DNA from: DASRDR01 sp044867785
GTDB lineage: Bacteria; Methylomirabilota; Methylomirabilia; Rokubacteriales; DASRDR01
Direction: 5' to 3'
DNA length: 64,000 nt
Assembly (NCBI GenBank): GCA_044867785.1
Contig: JBIOVM010000102.1
Location: 1-64,000 of the forward strand
The number at the start of each line of letters is the position of its first letter. Position 1 is the first letter of the stretch. Below are positions 16,746 to 25,251 of the stretch, piece by piece. Below the pieces are notes generated by a model. It was given only the letters and a program-made list of their open reading frames with translations, was not told where the DNA came from and made no database searches. The position numbers were made by a program, and so were the translations under genes.

Positions 16746-17528
16746 ATGGGGCTTCGATACGAGCAGCAGGACCGCGTGGTGACGATCACGCTCGACCGGC
16801 CCGAGGCGATGAACGCGATCGATCCCGAGACGCATCGGGACCTGATCGACGCCTGGACGCGGTTCCGCGACGACACCGACGCGTGGGTGGCCATCCTCAC
16901 GGGGGCGGGGGAGAAGGCGTTCTCCGCGGGGGCGGACCTGAAGAAGCTCATTCCCCAGGCGTTCGGCGCGCCGGGAGCGGGGCGGAGCCCGAACGACCTC
17001 GGCCTCGGCGGCATCACCCGCGGGCTGGAGGTCTGGAAGCCGATCATCGCCGCGGTGAACGGCTACGCGCTCGCGGGCGGGATGGAGCTGGTCCTGTGCT
17101 GCGATCTCCGGGTGGCGGCCGAGCACGCGACCTTCGGGCTCACGGAGGTCCGCTGGGCGATCATCCCGGGCGCCGGCGGGACGCAGCGCCTGCCCCGGGC
17201 GGTGCCGCTCGCCAAGGCGATGGAGATGATCCTGATGGGCGAGACGATCTCCGCCCACGAGGCGCATCGCATCGGCCTCGTGAACGCAGTGGTCCCGGCG
17301 ACCGAGGTCCTTCCGACCGCGAGGCGGTGGGCCCAGACGATCTGCGAGCGGGGACCGCTGGCGGTGCGAGCCGCGAAGGAAGCGATCGTGCGAGGCCTCT
17401 CGCTCTCCCTCGCCGACGGCCTGCGCCTGGAGGGGTTTCTCTCGGGGACCCTGCGCGGGACGGAGGACGCCCGCGAAGGGCCGAAGGCGTTCGCCGAGAA
17501 GCGCAAGCCCGTCTTCCGAGGACAGTAG
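16746..17528 (+). CDS. Enoyl-CoA hydratase
   Basis: 260 aa; ATG with GAGGGGG upstream. Both catalytic glutamates are present: AGGMELVLCCDLRVAAE and FGLTEVRWAIIPGAGGTQRL. The oxyanion hole is in FSAGADLKK. It hydrates a trans-2-enoyl-CoA in a beta-oxidation-like path. It ends directly before the Nudix gene (GTG 1 bp on), forming an operon with the Nudix enzyme and a second crotonase. Confidence 0.9.
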   Translation: MGLRYEQQDRVVTITLDRPEAMNAIDPETHRDLIDAWTRFRDDTDAWVAILTGAGEKAFSAGADLKKLIPQAFGAPGAGRSPNDLGLGGITRGLEVWKPIIAAVNGYALAGGMELVLCCDLRVAAEHATFGLTEVRWAIIPGAGGTQRLPRAVPLAKAMEMILMGETISAHEAHRIGLVNAVVPATEVLPTARRWAQTICERGPLAVRAAKEAIVRGLSLSLADGLRLEGFLSGTLRGTEDAREGPKAFAEKRKPVFRGQ

Positions 17529-17529
17529 C

Positions 17530-18156
17530 GTGGCCGGACCCGGGGCGCTGGCCCAGCTGACGGCCGAGGCGCTCCGCGGACGGATCGCCGCCCTGGTCGG
17601 GCGTGACCGCCGCGCGCTGGCCCTGCCCGATCGGGTGCGGGCCGCCGTGCTCGTGCTGTTCGTCTACCGGGGCGGCGTCCCCCTGCTCGTCTTCGCCAAG
17701 AAGACCGAGGACGTTCCTCACCACAAGGGGCAGTTCTCGTTCCCCGGCGGGGTCGTGCGCTCAGACGACGAGTCCCCCGTGGAGGCTGCGCTCCGCGAGG
17801 CGCGCGAGGAGATCGGGCTGGAGACGGCCGACGTCGAGGTCCTGGGACTCTTCGACGACGTCCCGACCACCGTCACGAACTTCGTCATCACGCCGGTGCT
17901 CGCTCTCGCCCGGGCGGAGCCCCGCTTCCGCCCCGACGGCCGCGAGATCGAGCGCGTGCTCGAGATCCCGCTGGCCCACCTCCTGGAGCCGACCGCCTTC
18001 CGGGAGGAGCAGTGGGAGCGCGAGGGCGTGCGCCGGGCGGTGCTGTTCGTCAGCTACGGCGAGGACGTCGTCTGGGGCACCACCGGGCGGATCCTCCGCG
18101 AGGTGTTGGACGCGCTTTTCCCGGAGACGCGAAGGAGCGCGAGGGGGGGCTCGTGA
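17530..18156 (+). CDS. Nudix hydrolase, CoA pyrophosphatase type (NudL/YeaB-like)
   Basis: 208 aa from GTG 17530. The Nudix box GGVVRSDDESPVEAALREAREEIGLE is split here as GGVVRSDDESPVEAALREA and REEIGLE. The CoA-type context HHKGQFSFPGG precedes the box, as in the UPF0035/CoAse subgroup that cleaves CoA and acyl-CoA to 3',5'-ADP and (acyl)phosphopantetheine. It lies between two crotonases, fitting a role in CoA-ester turnover. Its stop codon is the left end of the repeat element at 18153. Confidence 0.87.
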   Translation: MAGPGALAQLTAEALRGRIAALVGRDRRALALPDRVRAAVLVLFVYRGGVPLLVFAKKTEDVPHHKGQFSFPGGVVRSDDESPVEAALREAREEIGLETADVEVLGLFDDVPTTVTNFVITPVLALARAEPRFRPDGREIERVLEIPLAHLLEPTAFREEQWEREGVRRAVLFVSYGEDVVWGTTGRILREVLDALFPETRRSARGGS

Positions 18157-18213
18157 GTCCACGGGTCGAAGGCCGTCCGACCGAGTCCCGCGGAGCGAGG
18201 GCAGCTCGGTGAG
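18153..18213 (+). repeat. Junction repeat element, copy 1
   Basis: 61 nt beginning GTGAG on the Nudix stop codon and ending GTGAG on the start codon of the next crotonase. About 50 of 62 aligned positions match the copy at 44659-44720. A GGYC-GAA-GGCC mini-hairpin is kept, with a C-G to T-G change on one pair. Read in frame from its GTG, both copies give similar peptides (VSPxxEGRPxxSRxARxA). Confidence 0.6.
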
Positions 18214-18991
18214 CTACGAGACGCTTCTCGTCGAGGTCGCGGACGGAGTGGGCACGGTCACGCTCAACCGACCGGAGGCGCGGAACGCCCTGAACCCGAC
18301 GGTCGTCCGAGAGCTGGCGGAGGCCCTGGACCGGATGGAGCGCGACCCCGACGCGCGGGTCGTCGTCCTCCGCGGGGCCGGCGAGCGAGCCTTCTGCGCG
18401 GGCGCGGATCTCAAGGGCATGTTCGCCACGGCGTCGATCCTCGCGGCGCGGGACCAGTACGCCGGGGTGGCGAACGTGCTGGAGGCGATCCCCCGGATGC
18501 GGACGCCGGTCATCGCCCAGGTCCATGGCTTCGCGCTGGCGGGCGGCTGCGGGCTGGCGGCCGCGTGCGACCTGGTGATCGCCGCCGAGGACGCGGTGTT
18601 CGGGCTCCCCGAGATCAAGGTCGGTCTCCTGCCGCTCATGGTGCTGGCGCCGATCCTGCGCGCGGCCGCGCCCAAGCGCGTCCTCGAGCTGATCCTGACC
18701 GGGCGGGAGCTGCCCGCGCGGGAGGCGCTCGAGATCGGGCTCGTCACCCGGGTGGTCCCGCGCGCGGAGCTCGACGCGACCGTCACCCGAACGGCCCGCC
18801 AGCTCGCCGCGCTGTCACCGGCCACGCTGGCGCTCGGGAAGGAGGCCTTCTACCGGGCGCTCGAGCTCTCTCACGCGGAAGCGCTGGCGCATCTCCGCGA
18901 CCTCTTGACCATCGTCGCGCGCTCCGAGGACGCCCGCGAAGGGATCGCCGCGTTCCTCGAGAAGCGCCCGCCGCGCTGGCAGGGACGCTGA
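18209..18991 (+). CDS. Enoyl-CoA hydratase/isomerase family protein
   Basis: 260 aa from GTG 18209, which is the last GTG of the repeat element. VTLNRPEARNALN, FCAGADLKGM and GFALAGGCGLAAACDLV form the acyl-CoA cradle. The second catalytic acid is kept (FGLPEIKVGLLP), but the first Glu (GGxE) is Gly, a pattern found in isomerases and other crotonase variants. C-terminal SEDAREGIAAFLEKRPPRWQGR. Third gene of the 16746-18991 operon. Confidence 0.86.
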   Translation: MSYETLLVEVADGVGTVTLNRPEARNALNPTVVRELAEALDRMERDPDARVVVLRGAGERAFCAGADLKGMFATASILAARDQYAGVANVLEAIPRMRTPVIAQVHGFALAGGCGLAAACDLVIAAEDAVFGLPEIKVGLLPLMVLAPILRAAAPKRVLELILTGRELPAREALEIGLVTRVVPRAELDATVTRTARQLAALSPATLALGKEAFYRALELSHAEALAHLRDLLTIVARSEDAREGIAAFLEKRPPRWQGR

Positions 18992-19038
18992 GCTCCGCCC
19001 GGGGCCAACCGGCGAGCAGTCGGCCCGGCGGCGGCGAC

Positions 19039-19989
19039 TCAGGGCCACCAAAGATAGAGGAAGCGGGGGCCGGAGACGACGAGCCGGGCGAGATCGGGGA
19101 GCCCCGCCGCCGGGGCCGGGTCGGGGGCCGACGAGTAGATGGTCGCGCGGTACTGCCGCGGGCGGTGATACGCGATCACGCTCGCCTCCGTGACGCCGGC
19201 GGCGGCCTTCGCCGCGTCGATCGCCTCCTCGAGATAGCCGATCTGATCGAGGAGCCCGAGCTGGAGCGCCTCGGCGGCGGTATGGACGCGGCCGTCGGCG
19301 ATCGCCCGCACGCGAGCCTCGTCCAGCTTCCGCGACCGGGCGACCAGCTCGACGAACCGCCCGTAGAAGCGGTCGATCAAGTCCTGGAAGAGCGCCCGCT
19401 CCTCGGGCCGGATGGCCCGGAAGGGACTCCCCATGTCCTTGAACTCCCCCGACTTCACGTAGCTCGCGCTGACGCCGATCTTCTCGAGGAGGCCGCTGGC
19501 GTTCACTGTCAGCATGAGGACCCCGATCGACCCGGTCACGGTGGTCGGGTGAGCGACGATGCGGTCGGCGGCCAGCGCCACGTAGTAGCCGCCCGAGGCG
19601 CCGACGTCGAGGATCGACGCCACCACGGGGATCTTCCGGCGCGCCTTGAAGCGCGTGATCTCGTGGTAGAGGACGTCCGACGCGGTGACGGTGCCGCCGG
19701 GACTGTTGATGCGCAGGACCACGGCCCGGACCCGGTCGTCGTCCTCCGCCTTCTCGAGCTCCTCGCGGACGCGGGCCAGGAGAGGCACCTGCGGGCGGCC
19801 CTCCAGCGTGAAGATCGGCTCTTCGGCGAGGACCCCGGCGAGGTCCACGAGCAGGACCTTGTCGGGCCCACGACCACCCACGACGCTCTCCTCTAGAGGC
19901 CGGACGCGGGGTGTGAGATCGATGGAGACGACGCTACAGCCCGCGAGCGCGAGAACGGCGGCGGTGAGGCGGATGAGGCGAGGACGCAT
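19039..19989 (-). CDS. sppA: Signal peptide peptidase SppA-type serine protease, lipoprotein
   Basis: 316 aa from ATG 19989 (an in-frame ATG at 20019 is possible). A lipobox LALAGC puts the lipidated Cys at 18, unusual for SppA, which is normally membrane-spanning. The catalytic Ser lies in DVGASGGYYVALAADRI (S132) and the Lys in KSGEFKDMGSPFR (K184). INSPGGTVTASD and TGSIGV are typical. Short (single-domain, 36K) form. It would degrade cleaved signal peptides or other membrane-near peptides in the envelope. Confidence 0.88.
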   Translation of the reverse strand: MRPRLIRLTAAVLALAGCSVVSIDLTPRVRPLEESVVGGRGPDKVLLVDLAGVLAEEPIFTLEGRPQVPLLARVREELEKAEDDDRVRAVVLRINSPGGTVTASDVLYHEITRFKARRKIPVVASILDVGASGGYYVALAADRIVAHPTTVTGSIGVLMLTVNASGLLEKIGVSASYVKSGEFKDMGSPFRAIRPEERALFQDLIDRFYGRFVELVARSRKLDEARVRAIADGRVHTAAEALQLGLLDQIGYLEEAIDAAKAAAGVTEASVIAYHRPRQYRATIYSSAPDPAPAAGLPDLARLVVSGPRFLYLWWP

Positions 19990-20092
19990 GCGCCGTGGTC
20001 GAGTATACGGAGTCGCCATCGGCGCCGCAACGCGCGCCTCGACGGCCCTCGCGACGGGCCGTCGCCACCCTCAGCTGCCGGCGGCCGTCGCG

Positions 20093-20121
20093 TTGAAGGG
20101 GCCTCGGGCGCCGGGTATAGT
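20093..20121 (+). promoter_or_regulatory. Sigma-70-like promoter TTGAAG-N17-TATAGT
   Basis: A -35 (20093-20098) and a -10 (20116-20121) with ideal 17-nt spacing. Predicted start near 20128, followed by GAGGAGGG and the ATG at 20147. It drives the CoA-transferase/crotonase/SCP2 operon. The -35 overlaps the 5' side of the divergent sppA upstream region. Confidence 0.6.
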
Positions 20122-20146
20122 GACAGGGCCGATCCGAGGAGGGCGC

Positions 20147-21352
20147 ATGGGGGGTCCGCTCGAAGATGTTCGCGTGGTCGACCTGTCGCGCATCATCGCG
20201 GGACCCCTGGCGACGCAGATCCTCGGCGACTACGGGGCTGAAGTGATCAAAGTCGAGCACCCGCAGGGCGGGGACGACAGCCGCCACTGGGCGCCTCCCC
20301 GATCGGCCGACGGGCAGGCCTCGTACTTCTTCGCCTTCAACCGCGGGAAGCGGAGCATCACGGTCGACCTGAAGCATCCCCGCGGCAAGGCGCTGGTCCT
20401 CGAGCTGGCGCGCCGGGGCGACGTCCTGATCGAGAACTTCAAGCCCGGCACGATGGACGATCTCGGCCTCGGGTGGCCCACGCTGCGGGCCGCGAACCCG
20501 AGGCTGATCTACTGCTCGATCTCCGGGTTCGGCGCGACCGGACCGTACCGAGACCGGGGCGGCTACGACGCCATCCTGCAGGGCTTCACCGGCCTCATGT
20601 CGATCACGGGGGATGGCGAGGGCCCGCCGGTGAAGGTGGGCGTCGCGCTCATCGACGCGATCACCGCGCTCTACGCGCACGGGGCGATCCTGGCCGCCCT
20701 CCATCACCGGGAGCGGACGGGCGAAGGCCAGTATCTCGAGCTCTCGCTCATGGAGTGCGGGATCGCCGCCCTGATCAACGCCGCGACGGCCTACCTGGTC
20801 GGCGGCGAGGTGCAGGGGCGCTGGGGCAGCGCTCATCCGTCCCTGGTGCCGTACCAGGCGTTCCGCGCGCGGAACGGCTATCTGATGGTGGGGGCCGGGA
20901 ACGAGCGGCTCTGGAAGGCGTTCTGCCAGGTCGTGGAGGCGCCGGAGTGGGCCGACGACCCGCGCTACGACTCGAACGCGAAGCGCGTGGCCTGTCGGAG
21001 CGAGCTGGTGGGAGAGATCGAAGCGCGGCTCCAGGCGAGAGACCGCGACGACTGGGTGGCCCGTTTCGCCGAGGCGGGTCTCCCGGCCGGCCCGATCAAC
21101 GACATCGGCCAGGTCTTCGAAGACCCCCAGGTGCGCCATCGCGAGATGGTCGTCGACGTGGAGCACCCGACGGCCGGCCGCGTCCGTCTCCCGGGCATTC
21201 CCGTGAAGTTCGCGGGCACGCCGGCTCGCATCCAGGGGCCTCCGCCGAACCTCGGTCAGCACACGGACGAGGTTCTCCGGGATGTCCTCGAGCTCTCGCC
21301 GGCCGCGATCCAGGACCTGCGCGCCTCGGGAGCCCTCGGGGCGGCCGCGTGA
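20147..21352 (+). CDS. Class III CoA-transferase (CaiB/BaiF family)
   Basis: 401 aa. VRVVDLSRIIAGPLATQILGDYGAEVIKVE, IENFKPGTMDDLGLG, GFGATGPYRDRGGYD, and nucleophile Asp in GVALIDAITALYAHG (D170). Conserved C-terminal NLGQHTDEVL. The architecture matches succinyl-CoA- or formyl-CoA-type transferases acting on dicarboxylic or aromatic acids; the substrate is unknown. Strong Shine-Dalgarno. Its stop overlaps a GTG of the following crotonase. Confidence 0.92.
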   Translation: MGGPLEDVRVVDLSRIIAGPLATQILGDYGAEVIKVEHPQGGDDSRHWAPPRSADGQASYFFAFNRGKRSITVDLKHPRGKALVLELARRGDVLIENFKPGTMDDLGLGWPTLRAANPRLIYCSISGFGATGPYRDRGGYDAILQGFTGLMSITGDGEGPPVKVGVALIDAITALYAHGAILAALHHRERTGEGQYLELSLMECGIAALINAATAYLVGGEVQGRWGSAHPSLVPYQAFRARNGYLMVGAGNERLWKAFCQVVEAPEWADDPRYDSNAKRVACRSELVGEIEARLQARDRDDWVARFAEAGLPAGPINDIGQVFEDPQVRHREMVVDVEHPTAGRVRLPGIPVKFAGTPARIQGPPPNLGQHTDEVLRDVLELSPAAIQDLRASGALGAAA

Positions 21353-21363
21353 GCGCGGGCGCG

Positions 21364-22143
21364 ATGGCGTACGAGACCCTGCTGGTCGAGCGGGCGGACG
21401 GGTATGCGGTCGTCACGCTGAACCGGCCGCCGGCGAACACGATCTCGGCTCAGCTGGTGGCCGAGCTCGAGGCGGCCGTGGACGCTCTCGTTCGCGACGA
21501 CGGCGTGCGGGCGATCGTCCTCACCGGCGCGGGGGACCGCATTTTCTGCGGGGGCGCGGACCTGGGGGGCGCCTTCGACGGCGGGGCGGACGACCTGGCG
21601 GCGTTCCTCCGCCGCGGGCAGGCTCTCCTCCGTCGCGTCGAGCGCTTGCCGAAGCCCGTGATCGCGGCGATCCAGGGGCACGCGACGGGAGGCGGCTGCG
21701 AGATCGCGATGGCGTGCCACCTCCGCGTCATGAAGGAGACGGCGCGAATCGGCCAGACCGAATCGAATCTCGGCATCATCCCGGGCTTCGGCGGCACCCA
21801 GCGCTTGCCGCGCCTCGTCGGACGGACGAAGGCGCTCGAGCTCTTGATCCTCGGCACGCAGATCCCGGCGTCCGAGGCGCTCGCTCTCGGGCTGGTGAAC
21901 CGCGTGACCAAGGAGGGCGAGACCCTGTCGGAGGCCCGGGCGCTGGCCGCGACCATCGCCCGGCGTGCGCCGATCGCCACGCGGCTGATCATCGAGTGCG
22001 TCGATCGGGGGCTCGACGGTCCCCTCGCCGACGGGATCGACGCGGAGGTGCGGGCGTTCCTGGAGACCCTCCGCACGGAGGACGCGGCGGAGGGGATCCA
22101 GGCGTTCTTTCAGAAGCGGCCCCCGGAGTTCCGGGGACGCTAG
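21364..22143 (+). CDS. Enoyl-CoA hydratase
   Basis: 259 aa from ATG 21364; an upstream GTG at 21349, overlapping the previous stop, would add five residues. MAYETLLVERADGYAVVTLNRPPANTIS start; GGGCEIAMACHLRV and IGQTESNLGIIPGFGGTQRLP supply both catalytic glutamates. It closely resembles its neighbours in layout, suggesting local duplication of a crotonase/CoA-transferase module. Confidence 0.9.
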   Translation: MAYETLLVERADGYAVVTLNRPPANTISAQLVAELEAAVDALVRDDGVRAIVLTGAGDRIFCGGADLGGAFDGGADDLAAFLRRGQALLRRVERLPKPVIAAIQGHATGGGCEIAMACHLRVMKETARIGQTESNLGIIPGFGGTQRLPRLVGRTKALELLILGTQIPASEALALGLVNRVTKEGETLSEARALAATIARRAPIATRLIIECVDRGLDGPLADGIDAEVRAFLETLRTEDAAEGIQAFFQKRPPEFRGR

Positions 22144-22193
22144 CGGCCGCGGATTCACGCGGGGCGACGGGTCCCATGGCGAAGGAGGTCGGA

Positions 22194-22511
22194 ATGACGG
22201 TGCAGGAGACGTTCGCGGCGATGACCGGGCGCTTCCGGCCCGAGCGGGCCCAGGGGCTCAAGGCGGTCATCCAGTACGACATCACCGGACCCGGCGGGTG
22301 CACCTATCACGCGGACATTTCCGACGGGCAGTGCGCCGTGCGCGAGGGCGGCGCGCCGCAGCCCAGCCTGACGCTCACGATGAGCGCACAGGACTGGCTC
22401 GACATGCTGGGAGGCAAGCTCTCGGGCCAGGTCGCGTTCATGTCGGGGAAGCTCAAGCACAAGGGCGACATGAGCTTGCTCATGAGGCTGCCGGGACTCT
22501 TCGGGATCTGA
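22194..22511 (+). CDS. SCP2 sterol-binding domain protein
   Basis: 105 aa. The ATG at 22194 is chosen because AGGAGG ends 5 nt upstream; an ATG at 22176 lies before that site. The SCP2 fold is visible: AVIQYDITGPGG, YHADISDGQCAV, ADLTLTMSAQDW-like strand (SLTLTMSAQDWLDMLGGKL) and the helix AFMSGKLKHKGDMSLLMRLPGLF. The family binds hydrophobic ligands such as acyl-CoA or lipids. Its place within the crotonase/CoA-transferase operon fits acyl-CoA carriage. Confidence 0.85.
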   Translation: MTVQETFAAMTGRFRPERAQGLKAVIQYDITGPGGCTYHADISDGQCAVREGGAPQPSLTLTMSAQDWLDMLGGKLSGQVAFMSGKLKHKGDMSLLMRLPGLFGI

Positions 22512-22527
22512 GAGCCCGATCGCGTTC

Positions 22528-23883
22528 GTGAGGGCGGAGGCGAGGGGCATCGACGAGCCGTACTTCGAGTGGGCGGCTCGACTCTTCGATCCTTCGGGTC
22601 GCCACGCCAAGCCCGAGGCCCTCCGGGGGCTGCGCGTGCTCGACCTCTCCGTCATCATCTTCGGCCCCGCGACGGCGGACTTCCTCGGCGAGCTGGGCGC
22701 CGAGGTGATCAAGGTCGAGATGCCGGGACAAGGGGACGTCACCCGCATCCTCGGCCACACGGGATGCTTCTGGAAGGACGTCTCGGTGGCGTTCTTTCCC
22801 CAGAACCACGGCAAGTACCACATCGGCGTGGACATGCACCACGCCGAGGGCCAGGCGCTCATCCGGAAGCTGGCCGCCCGCGCGGACGTGGTCGTCGAGA
22901 ACTTCAAGCCGGGGACGACCGAGGCGAAGTGGGGGCTCGGGTACCGGCAACTGCGGGAGCTCAATCCCCGGCTCATCTACGTCGCTAACACCGGCTTCGG
23001 TCAGTGGGGGCCGTTCGCCGAGGGCCGCGCGTCCTACGACGGGCTGGCCCAGGCCGTCTCGGGGCTCACGGGCATCTCGGGGTTCGAGGGGGCGCTTCCC
23101 ATCAAGTCGGGCAACTATCTCGGGGACTGGTTCGGCGCCTGCCTGGCGGCCTTCGGCGTGCTGGCCGCGCTCCGCTGGCGCGACCGGACCGGCGAGGGCC
23201 AGTTCGTCGAGATGGCGCAGTGCGAGGGTCTCGTGCGCGCGCTCGACTGGACGTGGCTCTATGCGGGGCTGACGGGCCGGGATCGCCCGCGGACGGGCAA
23301 TCGCGATCCGGCCTTCTCGCCGTCGGGCATCTATCGGTGCCAGGACGGATGGGTGGCGCTGGTGGCGGGAACGGACGCGGAGTTCCAGGGGCTCGCGACG
23401 GCGCTCGAGCGCCACGACCTCGCCGCCGACCTCCGCTTCGCCCTCGCATCCGACCGGCGCCGGCCGGCTCACGCCGACCTCCTCGACGAGATCATCCGAG
23501 GATGGTGCGGCGGGCGCACCCGCGCCGACGTCGAAGCGGCCGCGCGCCGCTACGGGTTCGCCGCCGCGCCCGTCCAGAGCGCCCAAGACCAGTACGCGGA
23601 CGCGCACTTCCGGGCGCGGGGAAGCGTCGAGGAGCTGGACGATCAGGTCTACGGCCGGATGGTGGACTACGGGCCCGCCGCGCAGCTCTCGGCCACGCCG
23701 GCCCGCCACAAGTGGGCGGGGCGGCCCGTCGGCTGGCACAACCGCCACGTCTTGAAGGGCATCCTCGGTCTGCCCGACGAGGAGATCGCCGACCTCGAGC
23801 GCCGCGGGATCGTGGGGCGCTGGAGCGACAGGCGTGGCGCCGGGCCGCCGTCGGACTGGTCAGGAGACGACTCCCCCCTGTGA
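22528..23883 (+). CDS. Class III CoA-transferase, subunit retaining the catalytic Asp
   Basis: 451 aa from GTG 22528. LRVLDLSVIIFGPATADFLGELGAEVIKVE, VVENFKPGTTEAKWGLG, GFGQWGPFAEGRASYDG, and the nucleophile in KSGNYLGDWFGA (D200). The stop overlaps the GTG of the next gene (GTGA). The next gene is a paralogue of similar length but without this Asp. The pair resembles two-subunit class III transferases such as benzylsuccinate CoA-transferase BbsEF; that comparison is inference. Confidence 0.88.
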   Translation: MRAEARGIDEPYFEWAARLFDPSGRHAKPEALRGLRVLDLSVIIFGPATADFLGELGAEVIKVEMPGQGDVTRILGHTGCFWKDVSVAFFPQNHGKYHIGVDMHHAEGQALIRKLAARADVVVENFKPGTTEAKWGLGYRQLRELNPRLIYVANTGFGQWGPFAEGRASYDGLAQAVSGLTGISGFEGALPIKSGNYLGDWFGACLAAFGVLAALRWRDRTGEGQFVEMAQCEGLVRALDWTWLYAGLTGRDRPRTGNRDPAFSPSGIYRCQDGWVALVAGTDAEFQGLATALERHDLAADLRFALASDRRRPAHADLLDEIIRGWCGGRTRADVEAAARRYGFAAAPVQSAQDQYADAHFRARGSVEELDDQVYGRMVDYGPAAQLSATPARHKWAGRPVGWHNRHVLKGILGLPDEEIADLERRGIVGRWSDRRGAGPPSDWSGDDSPL

Positions 23884-25193
23884 GCGAGCGGCGGGCGGGA
23901 GGGGTGCCCTGGCCCGAGTGGGCCCAGGCGGCCGAGGACCCCCGGCGCGCCTCGGAGAAGCCGGAAGCCCTGGATGGGCTCCTCGTGCTCGACTGCGCCG
24001 TCGGCCACTACGGGGGTCACGTCTTCGGCGGCTTCCTGGGCGAGCTCGGCGCCGAGGTGGTCAAGATCGAGCCGCCGGGCGGGGATCCTGCGCGCGCCTG
24101 GGGACCGTCGGACGCGAGCCTGCGGGGCGAGGGGCTCGCCTACCTGGCCGAAGGCCGGAACCGCTACTACGCGACGCTCGATCTCACTTCGCCCGACGGC
24201 CGGACGATCCTTCGGCAGCTGGCGACGCGCGCCGACGTCCTCATCGAGGGATACCCCGCCGGGCAGATGGACGCGTGGGGGATCGGGTTTCGCCAGCTGT
24301 CGCCGCTCAACCCGCGGCTGATCTACGTCGCCCTGTCCACTCACGGCCAGTTCGGGCCTCGGGCGGAGGGCAGCGGTCCCGAGTACGACCTGATCGACCA
24401 GGCGCTCTCCGGGCTCGCCTACATCACCGGGCTGCCGGGGGACGGCGAGCGGGAGACCGGTCCCACCCGGGTCGGGAGCTGGATCGGCGGGTACGCCCAG
24501 GCGGCGTGGGCGGGCGTGGCCACCTTGGCTGCGCTCCACTGGCGGGAGACGTCGGGGCAGGGGCAGATGATCGACATCTCGGGCGCCGAGGCGCTCATGC
24601 GTTACCTCGAGTACACGCTGCTCCTCTATCACGGCAGCCGAGAGGTCCGCGAGCGTTTGGGCGGCATGGACATCGCCGTCTCCGTCTACACGTTCATCCC
24701 CGTGAAGGACGGCTGGGCCTTCATCGCCGGGTACACCGACGCGAACTTCGGAGCGATCTGCCGGATCATGGGGCGGCCGGAGCTGGCGCAGGATCCGCGG
24801 TTCCGGACGACGCTCGATCGCACCCGCTCGGACCGACGCGCGGAGCTCCGTGACGAGATCGCCCGATGGTCGGTCGACTACACCGCGAGCGAGATCCTCG
24901 CAAAGGTGCTCGCGGATCCCGGCCCCGGGACGGTGGTGTTCGGGCCCGTGAATCTCCCGACCCAGACGCTGGCGGAGAGTCACTGGTGGGAGCGGGGCTG
25001 CTTCGCCCGTGTCGACGATCCCGTGTACGGGCCGCTCACGCTGGCGGCGCCGGCCTGGCGGATGACTCGGACGCCGCCCCGGCTGAAGGTGCCGGGCCGG
25101 CCCGCGGGTTACCACACCGCTCACGTGTTTGCCCGACACCTCGGGATGGGGCCGACTCGGCTGGCCGAGCTCCGAGCGAGGCGTATCATCTAG
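23880..25193 (+). CDS. Class III CoA-transferase-like subunit lacking the catalytic Asp
   Basis: 437 aa from GTG 23880, coupled to the previous gene. LLVLDCAVGHYGGHVFGGFLGELGAEVVKIEPPGGDPAR start and LIEGYPAGQMDAWGIG are family features. The active-site segment reads GSWIGGYAQAAWAGVATLAAL, with Gly (G204) where the partner has Asp; spacing to the following conserved AAL is identical (16 residues). It is therefore probably a non-catalytic or structural subunit of a heteromeric transferase. The C-terminus GYHTAHVFARHLGMG is normal. Confidence 0.87.
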   Translation: MSERRAGGVPWPEWAQAAEDPRRASEKPEALDGLLVLDCAVGHYGGHVFGGFLGELGAEVVKIEPPGGDPARAWGPSDASLRGEGLAYLAEGRNRYYATLDLTSPDGRTILRQLATRADVLIEGYPAGQMDAWGIGFRQLSPLNPRLIYVALSTHGQFGPRAEGSGPEYDLIDQALSGLAYITGLPGDGERETGPTRVGSWIGGYAQAAWAGVATLAALHWRETSGQGQMIDISGAEALMRYLEYTLLLYHGSREVRERLGGMDIAVSVYTFIPVKDGWAFIAGYTDANFGAICRIMGRPELAQDPRFRTTLDRTRSDRRAELRDEIARWSVDYTASEILAKVLADPGPGTVVFGPVNLPTQTLAESHWWERGCFARVDDPVYGPLTLAAPAWRMTRTPPRLKVPGRPAGYHTAHVFARHLGMGPTRLAELRARRII

Positions 25194-25251
25194 GGCGCGA
25201 GCTCGGCCCGGCGCCGGCTCGCGCCCCACCGACACCCTGGAGGAGACACGG

